Shown piece by piece: positions 28,046 to 36,833 of a DNA stretch of 64,000 bases. Numbering within the stretch: position 1 is the first letter of the stretch; each line of letters begins with the position of its first letter. The translations under genes were made by a program, and so were the position numbers. The notes beneath the pieces are model-generated. The model had not been told where the DNA came from, made no database searches, and saw nothing but the letters and a program-made list of their open reading frames with translations. The stretch is from Haloimpatiens lingqiaonensis (GTDB taxonomy: Bacteria > Bacillota > Clostridia > Clostridiales > Clostridiaceae), in assembly GCF_044502415.1 (NCBI RefSeq), contig NZ_CP172402.1. One strand, written 5' to 3'.

Positions 28046-29062
28046 TTGTCGAGAAAAGCTAAAAACAAATCTGCAAATATAGTAAAAAAAATACTCATAA
28101 TGCTTCCTATTATACTAATAATAGTTGGGGCTGGCGCTTATTTATACACTCATAATTTACTGAGCAAAGTAAATAAGAAAGAAATCTCTCAAAAAAATTC
28201 TGATTTAGGTATAAAAAAAGTCGCTTTAGAAAAATCAAAGGATGATATTATAAATATAGCCCTATTTGGTATAGACGTAAGACAAAAAAATGACCCTACT
28301 CACTCTGACTGCATAATGGTGTTAACCATAGATGAAAAGCACAAGGACATAAAGCTTTCTTCTGTAATGAGAGATACTTTTGTGGAAGTTAAAGGTCATG
28401 ATAAAACAAAAATAACTCATGCCTATGCTTACGGTGGTCCTGAACTTGCTCTATGGACGCTTAACAACAATTTCGATTTGGATATAAAAAAATATGCCAC
28501 AGTAGACTTCTTTAGTTTAGAAAAAATAATAGATATACTGGGCGGAGTAGAAATCGATATAAAACAAAATGAAATTAAATATATAAATAAATTTATGGGA
28601 GAAACTTCAGAAATACTCCATGATTCTGTACCAACCCTTACACATTCAGGGGTTCAAGTGCTAAATGGAAGACAAGCTGTTTCTTATGCTAGAATTCGTT
28701 CCACTGCTGGCGGTGACTACGAAAGAACTCTAAGACAAAGGGCAGTATTAAATGCCATTATTGATAAGGTAAAGGCTAAAAATAAAATGGAATATCCTTC
28801 ACTGATTTCTAAATTCCTTCCTCTTGTGGAAACAAATTTAGATTCTAATGAAATTATGTCCATTGGAAAAGATGTACTTATCTCAAACATAAAAACTGTA
28901 AAACAAGCTAGGTTCCCATTGGATTCTAATAGTGATGGAAAAATGATAAAGGGAACTTGGTACCTAGTTACCGACATAGAAGAAACTAAAAACAGCTTAC
29001 ATGATTTTATCTACAACGATATAGAACCTAAAGGAAATCATAATGAGGAAAGAAAACAATAA
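28046..29062 (+). CDS. LytR-CpsA-Psr (LCP) family protein 1
   Basis: LCP enzymes transfer undecaprenyl-linked anionic polymers (teichoic acid or capsule) to peptidoglycan on the outer face of the membrane. 338 residues: a membrane anchor (about 14-33) and an LCP domain with the conserved blocks ALFGIDVRQ, SVMRDTFVEV, KITHAYAYGGP and SYARIRSTAGGDYERTLRQR, which hold the phosphate-binding Arg and Asp residues. It starts at TTG 28046 behind a weak GGGA. It is solitary, 19 kb from the polysaccharide cluster; two paralogues lie at 44.7 and 58.8 kb. Confidence 0.92.
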   Translation: MSRKAKNKSANIVKKILIMLPIILIIVGAGAYLYTHNLLSKVNKKEISQKNSDLGIKKVALEKSKDDIINIALFGIDVRQKNDPTHSDCIMVLTIDEKHKDIKLSSVMRDTFVEVKGHDKTKITHAYAYGGPELALWTLNNNFDLDIKKYATVDFFSLEKIIDILGGVEIDIKQNEIKYINKFMGETSEILHDSVPTLTHSGVQVLNGRQAVSYARIRSTAGGDYERTLRQRAVLNAIIDKVKAKNKMEYPSLISKFLPLVETNLDSNEIMSIGKDVLISNIKTVKQARFPLDSNSDGKMIKGTWYLVTDIEETKNSLHDFIYNDIEPKGNHNEERKQ

Positions 29063-29099
29063 TATACAAGAGAAACAAACTTTGCATTGAAAAGCATGA

Positions 29100-29222
29100 G
29101 GCTTTTAAACAAAAATGAGGCTGTGGCATTAAAGATTTTATATACGATATATTGACCTGAAAATTTAAATCTAACACAATGTATCGTAGTATTTATTCTT
29201 AGTGCAACAGCCCCTTTTTGTT
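29100..29222 (+). terminator. Long imperfect terminator hairpin after LCP 1
   Basis: GAGGCTGTGGCATTAA near 29114 pairs imperfectly with TTAGTGCAACAGCC near 29198, with further pairing of TATACGATATATTG with CAATGTATCGTAGTA. It is followed by CCTTTTTGTTTTT. The remaining bases to 29618 are very AT-rich and hold no feature I can support. Confidence 0.6.
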
Positions 29223-29618
29223 TTTAATGCATAAAATATTGTTAAAATAAAATTATATAAAAACGGGATTTTTATATAAAATATTACAAAATCAAGTAAT
29301 TAATAAATATTATTTGTCATTAAAATTAATTTTTAAATCTATAATTATTAATATAGCTATTGATAATTATAAATTTTTAACAAAAAATAACATAATCATA
29401 ATATATACTCATATAGATATATTATTTTATGAACTTATTTGTTGCTTTATGTGGATAATAATAGATTTTTATGTTATCATATAAGTGTATTAATATCTTA
29501 TTATGTATTAATACACTTATATAATACACACATATATGTTATAATTCTATTTACTTACAATTGACTTATACAAATAGAAGATTACATATATAATATATTA
29601 TTTAATAGGAGTTTTATT

Positions 29619-30074
29619 ATGGTTGATTTAGAAATTTTAATTGGTTCTATTATTGAATGCTTTTTTGTAATAGGTACTGGATTAAGTTTTTTGGGTATCT
29701 ATTTAGAGTTTAAAACTCTATTAAAATCAGCTTTAATTAATGGTTTAATTTTGTTTTTTATTAGAATTTTCTATGTAACTAATAAAATTCCTTTAGGCTC
29801 TCATACTTTTATAATATTACTATTTATTATATTATATTTAAATTTATTTCTTAAAGTATCATTATTAAAGTCAGTTATTGCTATTTCCATAAGCTTAGTT
29901 TTGGTACTTTTAGGTGAAGCTATTTTTATACCAATTTTAAATAACTTTTTACAAAATATATATAAAGTATTTGGTTTAGCTATTATGGCATTTTTCATAT
30001 CACATTGCTTTTTAATAGCTGCATTTTTTATAAATTATAGAAATAAGAAAACTATTATAAATTTAGATAAATAA
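29619..30074 (+). CDS. Multi-spanning membrane protein paired with a sensor kinase
   Basis: A 151-residue, very hydrophobic protein with about five membrane segments and no soluble domain. AGGAG precedes the ATG. It ends 24 bp before a sensor kinase gene, so the two are almost certainly co-transcribed. It resembles, in size and placement only, membrane proteins found next to AgrC-type kinases; I see no AgrB protease residues that would prove peptide processing. The likely role is a sensing or signalling partner. Unknown family. Confidence 0.65.
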   Translation: MVDLEILIGSIIECFFVIGTGLSFLGIYLEFKTLLKSALINGLILFFIRIFYVTNKIPLGSHTFIILLFIILYLNLFLKVSLLKSVIAISISLVLVLLGEAIFIPILNNFLQNIYKVFGLAIMAFFISHCFLIAAFFINYRNKKTIINLDK

Positions 30075-30098
30075 CAATAGATTGCGGGGACGATATTT

Positions 30099-30938
30099 AT
30101 GAATTCAAACATTAAAGCTTATATACTTATTGCTTTAATTTTAATACAAAACTTAATAGTGTTATTTGTTGCTAATAATGCAGTATTAATTTGGGAAAAT
30201 ATCAGCTCCTCGAGTTTTCAATATCCTATAAGCATTTGGCTTATAATGCTTATTTTGAGTATTTCCTCTTTTATATGTCTTTATTTTATAATGAATATAA
30301 TAAAAGAAGAAAGAGAATCTGTAAAAGAATTGAATAATTCTAAGGAAGTTATAGAGGCTCTTAGAGGTCAAAAGCATGACTTCCAAAATCATTTAAATGT
30401 CATATCTGGATTAATTCAATTGGGCAAAGCTGATAAAGCTTTAGATTACACCTTTAATATTTGTGGAAAAACCAATGAAATATTCTCCATATCTAAGATT
30501 AAAAATGTAGAAGTAGCAGCTCTACTTTATAGAAAATATGCCATAGCAGAAAATAGTGGCATTGCTGTTGAATTAGACATAGATTCCTATCTAGAAGATA
30601 TAAAAATAAGCTCTTTAGATTTGTGCAAAATCCTATTTAATTTAATAGATAATGCAATATATGAACTGCAAAACTGTAATGCTGAAGAGAAAATTTTATC
30701 TATAGATATTTCTCAAATAGATAATCAATATATTATATCCATAACAAATTCGTATCCAATTATTTCAGAAGATATACAAAAGAAACTTTTTCAGGTTGGC
30801 TTCTCTACAAAAGATGGAGAAGATCATGGCCATGGACTTCCTATAGTTAAATCTATAGTTCACAAGAATAGTGGTAAAATAACCGTTGAAAGTTACGAAG
30901 GTGTTGGTACTATATTCACTGTATTTTTACCAAAGTAA
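30099..30938 (+). CDS. Spo0B/AgrC-type sensor histidine kinase
   Basis: A 279-residue kinase. Two membrane segments (about 6-28 and 44-66) precede a Spo0B_a-type dimerisation helix with the phosphoacceptor His in GQKHDFQNHLNVISGLIQ (about residue 96). A GHKL ATPase domain follows, with N-box NLIDNAIYEL (about 182) and G-boxes DGEDHGHGLPIVKS. HDFxNHL marks the AgrC/DcuS/CitA subfamily. No sensor PAS and no response regulator is adjacent, so the partner lies elsewhere. A terminator follows directly. Confidence 0.88.
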   Translation: MNSNIKAYILIALILIQNLIVLFVANNAVLIWENISSSSFQYPISIWLIMLILSISSFICLYFIMNIIKEERESVKELNNSKEVIEALRGQKHDFQNHLNVISGLIQLGKADKALDYTFNICGKTNEIFSISKIKNVEVAALLYRKYAIAENSGIAVELDIDSYLEDIKISSLDLCKILFNLIDNAIYELQNCNAEEKILSIDISQIDNQYIISITNSYPIISEDIQKKLFQVGFSTKDGEDHGHGLPIVKSIVHKNSGKITVESYEGVGTIFTVFLPK

Positions 30939-30972
30939 AAAGCTTAGTTGCCTAACTTAAGCTTTTTTTTGT
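30937..30972 (+). terminator. Terminator of the sensor-kinase operon
   Basis: AAAAGCTTA..TAAGCTTTTTTTT forms a stem with a loop of about 10 bases and a T8 tract immediately after the kinase stop codon. Confidence 0.85.
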
Positions 30973-31017
30973 AAAACAAAATGTGAATACTTCACCTATG
31001 GTTCAAGCTAGTGTATA

Positions 31018-31069
31018 AAAAATTACAGGCAGCAGTTGCCCTAAGGTATCTGCCACCTGTAATTTTTTT
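31018..31069 (-). terminator. Terminator of oppA
   Basis: AATTACAGG..GCAG..CTGC..CCTGTAATT forms a stem with an internal loop and a T-run on both strands. It lies just after the minus-strand oppA stop and would also stop plus-strand readthrough from the kinase gene. Confidence 0.85.
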
Positions 31070-31076
31070 TGGATAT

Positions 31077-32759
31077 CTATTTGCTTCTACCGTCTGTATA
31101 AGTATACTTAAGTTCAGTAGTTCCAAATAGTGGGGTCATTAAATTTTTAACGTATTTATATACATAGGTATTCCTTGTTGGGAATCCTGTAGGGGCAATA
31201 ACTGCATCATCATAAAGTAGTATTTTTTCAGCTTTTTTATAGTTATCAAGTCTCTTAGCTACATCCATGATGTTTTGAGCCTCTGTAGTTAATTTATCGT
31301 ATTCTTCATTTTTCCAGAATGTTGGTACATAGGCTGTAGCGGATATAAATCCATCAAAGAAAGTATTAGGGTCGTTGTAGTCTCCAGACATAGACATACT
31401 CGCTAATTCGAATTTACCCTCATCTGTTTTCTTTTGGAATACTGGCCACTCAACATATTCTGTCTTTAATGTTATGCCCAATGTCTTTTTATACATCTCT
31501 TGTAAGTATTCTGCATAAGTTCTAAACCATTGATCAGTACCTGCTTGTAAAAATGTAACTGTTAGTTTAGATGGATCTGGGTCCATTCCAAGTTCCTTCA
31601 ATCCTTTGGATAACAATTCCTTTGGATCTTGATTTTCTTTAATTAAATTTTTAATTGGTTCATCAGCTTCAGCTCTAAATTCCTTGTCATTTACTAAAAC
31701 TGTTGGTGGAACCCAACCATAAGCTGGTTTTTGACGACCTTTAAATATAACATCACATAAATCATCTCTTGTAACACCTATAGAAAAGGCTTTTCTTACA
31801 TTTGCATTTTTAAATAGCTTATCCTTAGTGTTAAAGAATATATAGCTTGCTCCTGGCTTGTATCCTTGTAAGTTATTGAATTTACCGGTTTTATCAAACT
31901 TTTCAATCCATTCTTTTTTAGATACTCCACCCAAATCTAAGGATCCGCTGTAAAGTGAATTGTATGCTGCTGATTCATCTTTTATGATTTTCATGTTAAC
32001 CTTTTCTAACTTTACAGATTTTTTATCCCAATATTTATCACTTTTCTCTAATACCATTTCACTATTGTGAGTCCAGCTCTTTATATTAAACGGTCCACAA
32101 TATACCATAGTATCTGGTTCTGCTCCATATTTGTCACCATATTTTTCAACTATATCTTTTCTTTGTGGTACAAAAGTTTTATTATAAGTTATTTGGAAGA
32201 AATATGGACAAGGTGACTCAAGGGTTATTTCTAAAGTTTTCTCATCCAATGCCTTCATACCTAAAGAATCTAAAGGTGCTTTACCTTCGTTTATAGCAGC
32301 TCCATTTTTAATAACATATAATAAATTAGCATATGGTGCTCCTGTCTTAGGATCTAAGGTTCTTTTAACTGAATATATAAAATCTTCAGCAGTTACCTTT
32401 TTGCCATCAGACCAATTATAGTCTCTTAAATAAAATTTCCAAACTGTTCCGTCTTCATTATGTTCCCACTTTTCTGCCCCTGCTGCCTTAACTACGTCCT
32501 TACCATCTTCCTGTTCAAGCCTTGTAAGACCTTCCATAGTTTCTGCCAATATCCACGCTGCATATATATCTGTTCCCTTTGATGGATCCAAGGTTTTTGG
32601 TTCTGCGCCCAAGTTACAGTTTATATACTGCTCCTTGTCCACCTTAGCAGCACTAGTATCTCCGCCCTTATCTCCTGTCTTTTGCCCACATCCCACAAGA
32701 GAGCTGGAAGCCAACAGTGACGCTGCTAAAATACATGATATTAATTTTTTTCTCTTCAT
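31077..32759 (-). CDS. Oligopeptide ABC transporter substrate-binding lipoprotein
   Basis: A 560-residue extracellular solute-binding protein (SBP_bac_5 family) lipid-anchored at Cys 24, within the lipobox LVGCGQ. The family signature appears as VTAEDFIYSVKRTLDP (about residue 123). The long two-lobe fold matches OppA/DppA. Permease and ATPase genes are not adjacent, so this is an orphan binding protein that must share a transporter encoded elsewhere. A GGGGGGAT ribosome binding site precedes the ATG. The substrate is probably peptides. Confidence 0.92.
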   Translation of the reverse strand: MKRKKLISCILAASLLASSSLVGCGQKTGDKGGDTSAAKVDKEQYINCNLGAEPKTLDPSKGTDIYAAWILAETMEGLTRLEQEDGKDVVKAAGAEKWEHNEDGTVWKFYLRDYNWSDGKKVTAEDFIYSVKRTLDPKTGAPYANLLYVIKNGAAINEGKAPLDSLGMKALDEKTLEITLESPCPYFFQITYNKTFVPQRKDIVEKYGDKYGAEPDTMVYCGPFNIKSWTHNSEMVLEKSDKYWDKKSVKLEKVNMKIIKDESAAYNSLYSGSLDLGGVSKKEWIEKFDKTGKFNNLQGYKPGASYIFFNTKDKLFKNANVRKAFSIGVTRDDLCDVIFKGRQKPAYGWVPPTVLVNDKEFRAEADEPIKNLIKENQDPKELLSKGLKELGMDPDPSKLTVTFLQAGTDQWFRTYAEYLQEMYKKTLGITLKTEYVEWPVFQKKTDEGKFELASMSMSGDYNDPNTFFDGFISATAYVPTFWKNEEYDKLTTEAQNIMDVAKRLDNYKKAEKILLYDDAVIAPTGFPTRNTYVYKYVKNLMTPLFGTTELKYTYTDGRSK

Positions 32760-33228
32760 GAATATCCCCCCAATTTTTAATAATATGAAAACCTACCTTT
32801 TATTCATATATATAATATATGATGTTACACTTAAAATATTCTTCATATATTAAAAAAATCCTCCTCATTTTTTTAAATATTTTTATAATTATGAAAAATA
32901 TTATCTTTCTATACTTTAAGTCATTTTTTATATATTAAATATTTTTTCACTTATATTAATATACTGTAAAAATAATATTCCTTCCCTCTTACTTAATTGT
33001 CACTTCTTAATTTTTAATTCTTAATTTTTAATTCTTAATTCTTAATTCTTAATTTTTAATTCTTAATTCTTAACTCTTAATTATTAATTCTTAATTCTTA
33101 ATTCTTAATTTTAATTCTTAATTCTTAATTCTTAATTTTTATTCTCACTTAATTGTCCATTGTCAATTGTCCACTGTCCATTGTCCACTGTCCATTGTCC
33201 ATTGTCAACTGTCCATTGTCCATTGTCA
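32760..33228. repeat. AT-rich gap with TTAATTCTTAATT and TGTCCATTG arrays
   Basis: The first 230 bases are AT-rich upstream DNA of oppA. From about 33003 to 33140 tandem TTAATTCTTAATT units occur, then TGTCCATTGTCCACTG units (33150-33228). The arrays end shortly before the cpsD terminator. Confidence 0.8.
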
Positions 33229-33250
33229 TTCCCACTTCCAATCTTTCTCA

Positions 33251-33302
33251 CAAAAAAAGCACCCTTGAGCGCCTGTGGAGGTTGGCGTCTCAATGGATGC
33301 TT
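33251..33302 (-). terminator. Terminator of the first cpsC-cpsD pair
   Basis: On the minus strand GCATCCATTGAGACGCC pairs with GGCGCTCAAGGGTGC (one bulge, one or two mismatches) and is followed by TTTTTTTG. It lies 13 bp after the cpsD stop. Confidence 0.85.
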
Positions 33303-33314
33303 GGATATATTACA

Positions 33315-33968
33315 TTAATCATATGCATAATAGCCATAGCCTTTGCTATGTTCTGGTTTAACTTTACTTAAAACTGCACCTAAGAAATTGGCGTTTACCT
33401 TCATAAGTGATTCCTTTGCCTTTAAAGCCATAACCTTTTCCGTTTCTCCTGAGGAAACTACTAAGATAACTCCATCGGATACAGTAGCCAATATTTGTGC
33501 ATCTGTCACTGCCATTACTGGTGGACTGTCTATTATTACACAATCAAATTGTTTAGAAACATTTTTTATAAAACTTTTTAATTTATTAGAAGACAGCATC
33601 TCTGATGGGTTAGGCGGTATTGTACCAGCCGTCATTATAAAAAGCCTATTTTCATACAATGTAGTAGCCTTTTCAAAGGTAACTTCGCCTAAAAGAAAAT
33701 TTGTTATACCTACTTCATTTGATATGGCGAATTTTTTATGTACACTGGGTTTTCTTAAATCACAATCTATAAGAAGTACAGATTTACCCGTTTCTGTCAT
33801 AGAAAGTGCCAAATTAGAAGAAACAGTACTTTTACCCTCACTAGGTCCTGCACTAGTTATCAATATTACTTTCATTTCTTTATCAAAAGATGCATACTGT
33901 ATATTTGTTCTTAAAGTCCTAAAAGCCTCTGCTGATATGGACTTAGGATCCTTTTTTATTATAAGCAA
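33315..33968 (-). CDS. CpsD/CapB-type tyrosine autokinase, copy 1
   Basis: A cytoplasmic bacterial tyrosine kinase that works with its CpsC membrane partner to control polysaccharide chain length. About 217 residues. Walker A is SAGPSEGKSTVSSN (about residue 39), Walker A' LLIDCDLRKPS, Walker B CVIIDSPPV. The C-terminal tyrosine cluster is short (YGYYAYD). The start is best placed at TTG 33968, eight bases after AAGGAG; a GTG at 33977 overlaps that site. The paralogue at 56.6 kb has the same kind of TTG start. cpsC lies 60 bp upstream; no glycosyltransferases are next to this pair. Confidence 0.88.
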   Translation of the reverse strand: MLIIKKDPKSISAEAFRTLRTNIQYASFDKEMKVILITSAGPSEGKSTVSSNLALSMTETGKSVLLIDCDLRKPSVHKKFAISNEVGITNFLLGEVTFEKATTLYENRLFIMTAGTIPPNPSEMLSSNKLKSFIKNVSKQFDCVIIDSPPVMAVTDAQILATVSDGVILVVSSGETEKVMALKAKESLMKVNANFLGAVLSKVKPEHSKGYGYYAYD

Positions 33969-34026
33969 GCATATCACTCCTTAGTGTTTAACTATTTCTT
34001 ATATATGTACAACTTTATTCTTTTTA

Positions 34027-34713
34027 TTATTTTTCGTGTTCTGGAATTACTCCCACAACAGGCAAGTCCAAAATTTTAGATATATCTTCATCTGTTTTTA
34101 TAGTGTTATCCATGTATTCTAATAGGAATGCACTGCCCACCGATACCATAAGTCCTAAGAAAAATGCAATAGCAATATTCAGCTTATTTTTAGGCTTTAT
34201 TGGCTTTTCTGGCACCTGAGCCTTGTCCAAAACTTGAATATTTCCACTAGGTATTGCATCTACAGCTTTTTTAATAAATACTTCTGTAAATATATCAGTT
34301 ATTTCCTTAGCTTTGTATGGATCTTTATTCTCCACAGCTAAGTCTAATATTTGAGTATCCGCTTGAGGTGTTACTTTTACAATACCTTGAAAATTTTTAA
34401 CACTCATCTGTAGATTTCCTTTTTTTATAACATCCTCTGCCACAGAATCTAATTTTGCAATTTGAGCATAGGTTTTAACTAGCTTTTGATACATCATGAC
34501 CTCATTATAATCATAGTTTTTACTTACACTAGTTGAAGCCTCTCCCTTTCCCACTACTAAACTAACTTTACATTGATATGTAGGTGCTATAAGAAAAAAA
34601 CTTATAATTCCTGCAATGATAGTAGCTGCAGCTGTAATACTTATTATCAGCTTAACTCTCTTTTTTAAAATCCAAAATAATTCTCTAAGATCTAAAGTCA
34701 TTTCCTCTTCCAT
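34027..34713 (-). CDS. CpsC/Wzz-type chain-length regulator, copy 1
   Basis: A 228-residue membrane protein with a Wzz domain: an N-terminal membrane segment (about 24-45), an extracytoplasmic coiled region (about 46-170), and a second segment (about 176-195) preceded by a Pro-rich PEKPIKPKN motif. It activates the adjacent CpsD kinase in such systems. The start is ATG 34713; an upstream in-frame ATG lies in the G-rich binding site. It is clearly paralogous to the copy at 57.4 kb. Confidence 0.88.
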   Translation of the reverse strand: MEEEMTLDLRELFWILKKRVKLIISITAAATIIAGIISFFLIAPTYQCKVSLVVGKGEASTSVSKNYDYNEVMMYQKLVKTYAQIAKLDSVAEDVIKKGNLQMSVKNFQGIVKVTPQADTQILDLAVENKDPYKAKEITDIFTEVFIKKAVDAIPSGNIQVLDKAQVPEKPIKPKNKLNIAIAFFLGLMVSVGSAFLLEYMDNTIKTDEDISKILDLPVVGVIPEHEK

Positions 34714-35041
34714 ATTTACCCCCATAACTATAACAAATATTTTGCTGTGAACTTCTCTACGATAAAATATATTAGAAAGACGTCACTATATATATCGATA
34801 GCTTATTTTAAAACTTTTTAGTAAAACTAACTTTTATATTAAATTTTTTGTTAAATTTACGTTAAATTGTACTCTTTAATAATATTTTTAACTTTATGCA
34901 TAAAATTTATTCCAATATATGAATAAATGTATAGTTTTTATTATAATATTTATAGACAAAAAAATCAAAAAAAATATGATAAAAAACTAATTAATTGACA
35001 TTTCGACAAAAGCAAATGGTGCAGGCACCTGTATAATACAG
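34714..35041. other. Intergenic stretch without recognised features
   Basis: Very AT-rich DNA upstream of cpsC copy 1. A small palindrome GGTGCAGGCACC lies near 35018, close to the stop of the serine hydrolase. Nothing else is supportable. Confidence 0.5.
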
Positions 35042-36073
35042 TTACCTAACACCACTATTATAATTATATATTATTTCTGATATTTCAGCTATTTTCTCTG
35101 AAGCATTACTTAATCCATCTACATACATAACAAATATATATGGATTGTCCGCAAAAACTATTCCTACATCATTTGTATATGAGCCATAATTTCCTATTTT
35201 ATGTGCAACTATGTCACTTGGAATATACTTGTCTATTCTATCGTGAAATACTGTATTTTTCATAACTTCTATCAAATGAGCATTGTATTCTTCATCTCTG
35301 TTATCATATATTTCCTTCAACAATCTAAACTCCATTTCCGGAGTTATCACATTATGCTTTGTATCTATCTGGATTCCTGTAATATCACAAACTTTTCTTC
35401 TAACTGCTTGTACTCCCCCAAGTCTGCGGGATAACATATTAGTAGCTATATTATCTGAATATTTAATTGAATAATCCAATAATTTCTGCACTGAAATGGG
35501 TTTCTTAAGGGTTGTACTCATTTGATTCTGTAAAATACCTGTACCAGATTCATACATGGAAGTTCTATACTTTAATTTTTCATTTACTCCCAGTCTTCCT
35601 TCCCTAATACTGTTGTAAGCTACCATATTCATTCCTACTTTATATGTACTTGCGGCTGTACATATTTTATCCCCGTTAATACTTATTTTTTCACCAGAAT
35701 TCAAATCGTAATATATAAGCCCTACTCTATCTATTCCATTGCCTAAATACTTTTTAATTTTTTCTTCAAGAGATATTCCTTTAATATTGCTCTCTAAATT
35801 CTTTTGAATTTTTTTATATCCATCAATACTTCCCTCTAGATTTTTATTACCATTTGTGGCTTTTTCTTCTGGAGATTTCTCTTCTTGAATATTTTTTGAA
35901 GTTTCCTGACTTCTATTATTGCTATTAGTTTTTTCTTCCTTTCCTTTGGTCAATAATTTTTCCTCTGTTATATTTAAACTTTTTTGGTCTTTTTTGTAAC
36001 TCACTACCCCAATAGTGATAACGCTACCTATTATAATTAAACAAATAATTATAATAACTATTTTCTTTTTCAT
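35042..36073 (-). CDS. Beta-lactamase class A-like serine hydrolase
   Basis: A 343-residue protein with an N-terminal membrane anchor (about 5-22), a charged low-complexity linker (about 25-75) and a class A-like penicillin-recognising domain. The catalytic motif is STYK (in TAASTYKVGMN), followed by YSDN (SDN motif) and HKIG in place of KTG. The domain fits secreted class A-like beta-lactamases or their non-resistance relatives; Ile instead of Thr in the third motif makes it uncertain that it confers resistance. The start (ATG 36073) follows AGGGGGAAAAGGGG. Confidence 0.82.
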   Translation of the reverse strand: MKKKIVIIIICLIIIGSVITIGVVSYKKDQKSLNITEEKLLTKGKEEKTNSNNRSQETSKNIQEEKSPEEKATNGNKNLEGSIDGYKKIQKNLESNIKGISLEEKIKKYLGNGIDRVGLIYYDLNSGEKISINGDKICTAASTYKVGMNMVAYNSIREGRLGVNEKLKYRTSMYESGTGILQNQMSTTLKKPISVQKLLDYSIKYSDNIATNMLSRRLGGVQAVRRKVCDITGIQIDTKHNVITPEMEFRLLKEIYDNRDEEYNAHLIEVMKNTVFHDRIDKYIPSDIVAHKIGNYGSYTNDVGIVFADNPYIFVMYVDGLSNASEKIAEISEIIYNYNSGVR

Positions 36074-36303
36074 TTTTCCCCTTTTCCCCCTTAAATTAAT
36101 ATCTCCCAAATGAATGTAATTAAAATGATCAAAAATAAAATTTAAAATAAACTTATCCCCTTATATATTATATGCTTGAAAATATTTGTATTATATGTAT
36201 ATATTTATATTGTAGCAACATTATATTTCTAAATCAAATATTTCCTTAAAAATCAAATGCCAGAACCTATTTTTAAATAGAGTCTGGCATTGTTTAATAA
36301 CTT

Positions 36304-36830
36304 TTATCTATTGGTTTTTTTCTGCTTTTTTAGGGTTAATGTTCCTACTGCAAGCATTAAAATTCCTGCTAACAATGGTAAAGCACTAGTACCTGTCTTA
36401 GGTAAAAGATTTGTAATTTCCTGTGAAGTATATTCTCCTGGAACAAGCTCTGCTTCTGCTAATCCATTTTCGTCAGTAGTTATTGTTGTAACCACCTCTC
36501 CCTGAGAGTTTTTAATTTCAAACTGTGTTCCTGGTAAAACTTTCGAATCATCATCCGTATCCGCTCCTAAAATCCAAATTTTTACCTTCAGCTATTGATT
36601 GAATTTTCCTATTCCATTACTGTCCGTAACTATGTCCTTTAGTACTTCCTCTCTATTTTTGCTGTATTGGAAAACTTAACCTGATTATTCAATACTTTAA
36701 CCCTGTATGCTACCCTATACTCCTGCTCACTGCTTACATTGCCAAAATCTATTCGCAAGTTGTTTTTATCATTTACCACAGGAAAGGAATCCCCAGGTAT
36801 ATCTTCATAATAATACTAATATTTTGCTTA
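36304..36830 (-). pseudogene. Decayed LPXTG cell-wall-anchored Cna-B/SpaA-type surface protein
   Basis: The C-terminus is intact: a Cna-B-like end (ITTDENGLAEAELVPGEY), then LPKTG, a hydrophobic segment and the basic tail KKQKKTNR, the sortase sorting signal. Upstream on the minus strand the same frame continues through ADTDDDSKVLPGTQFEIKN. It is then broken by stops and frameshifts, although pieces such as DIVTDSNGIGKFNQ and EYRVAYRVKVLNNQ remain readable in other frames. No start remains; it is a fragment of a larger adhesin or pilin-like protein. Confidence 0.8.
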
Positions 36831-36833
36831 ATT

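Noticed and set aside
28046..29062. Membrane-bound transcription attenuator (old LytR annotation)
   Set aside because: The LCP domain, membrane anchor and Arg/Asp residues point to a phosphotransferase of the wall, not a DNA-binding protein.
33153..33371. Open frame through the TGTCCATTG array near cpsD
   Set aside because: The protein would consist of simple repeats of IVNCPLS type, lacks a ribosome binding site and overlaps the cpsD terminator and coding sequence.
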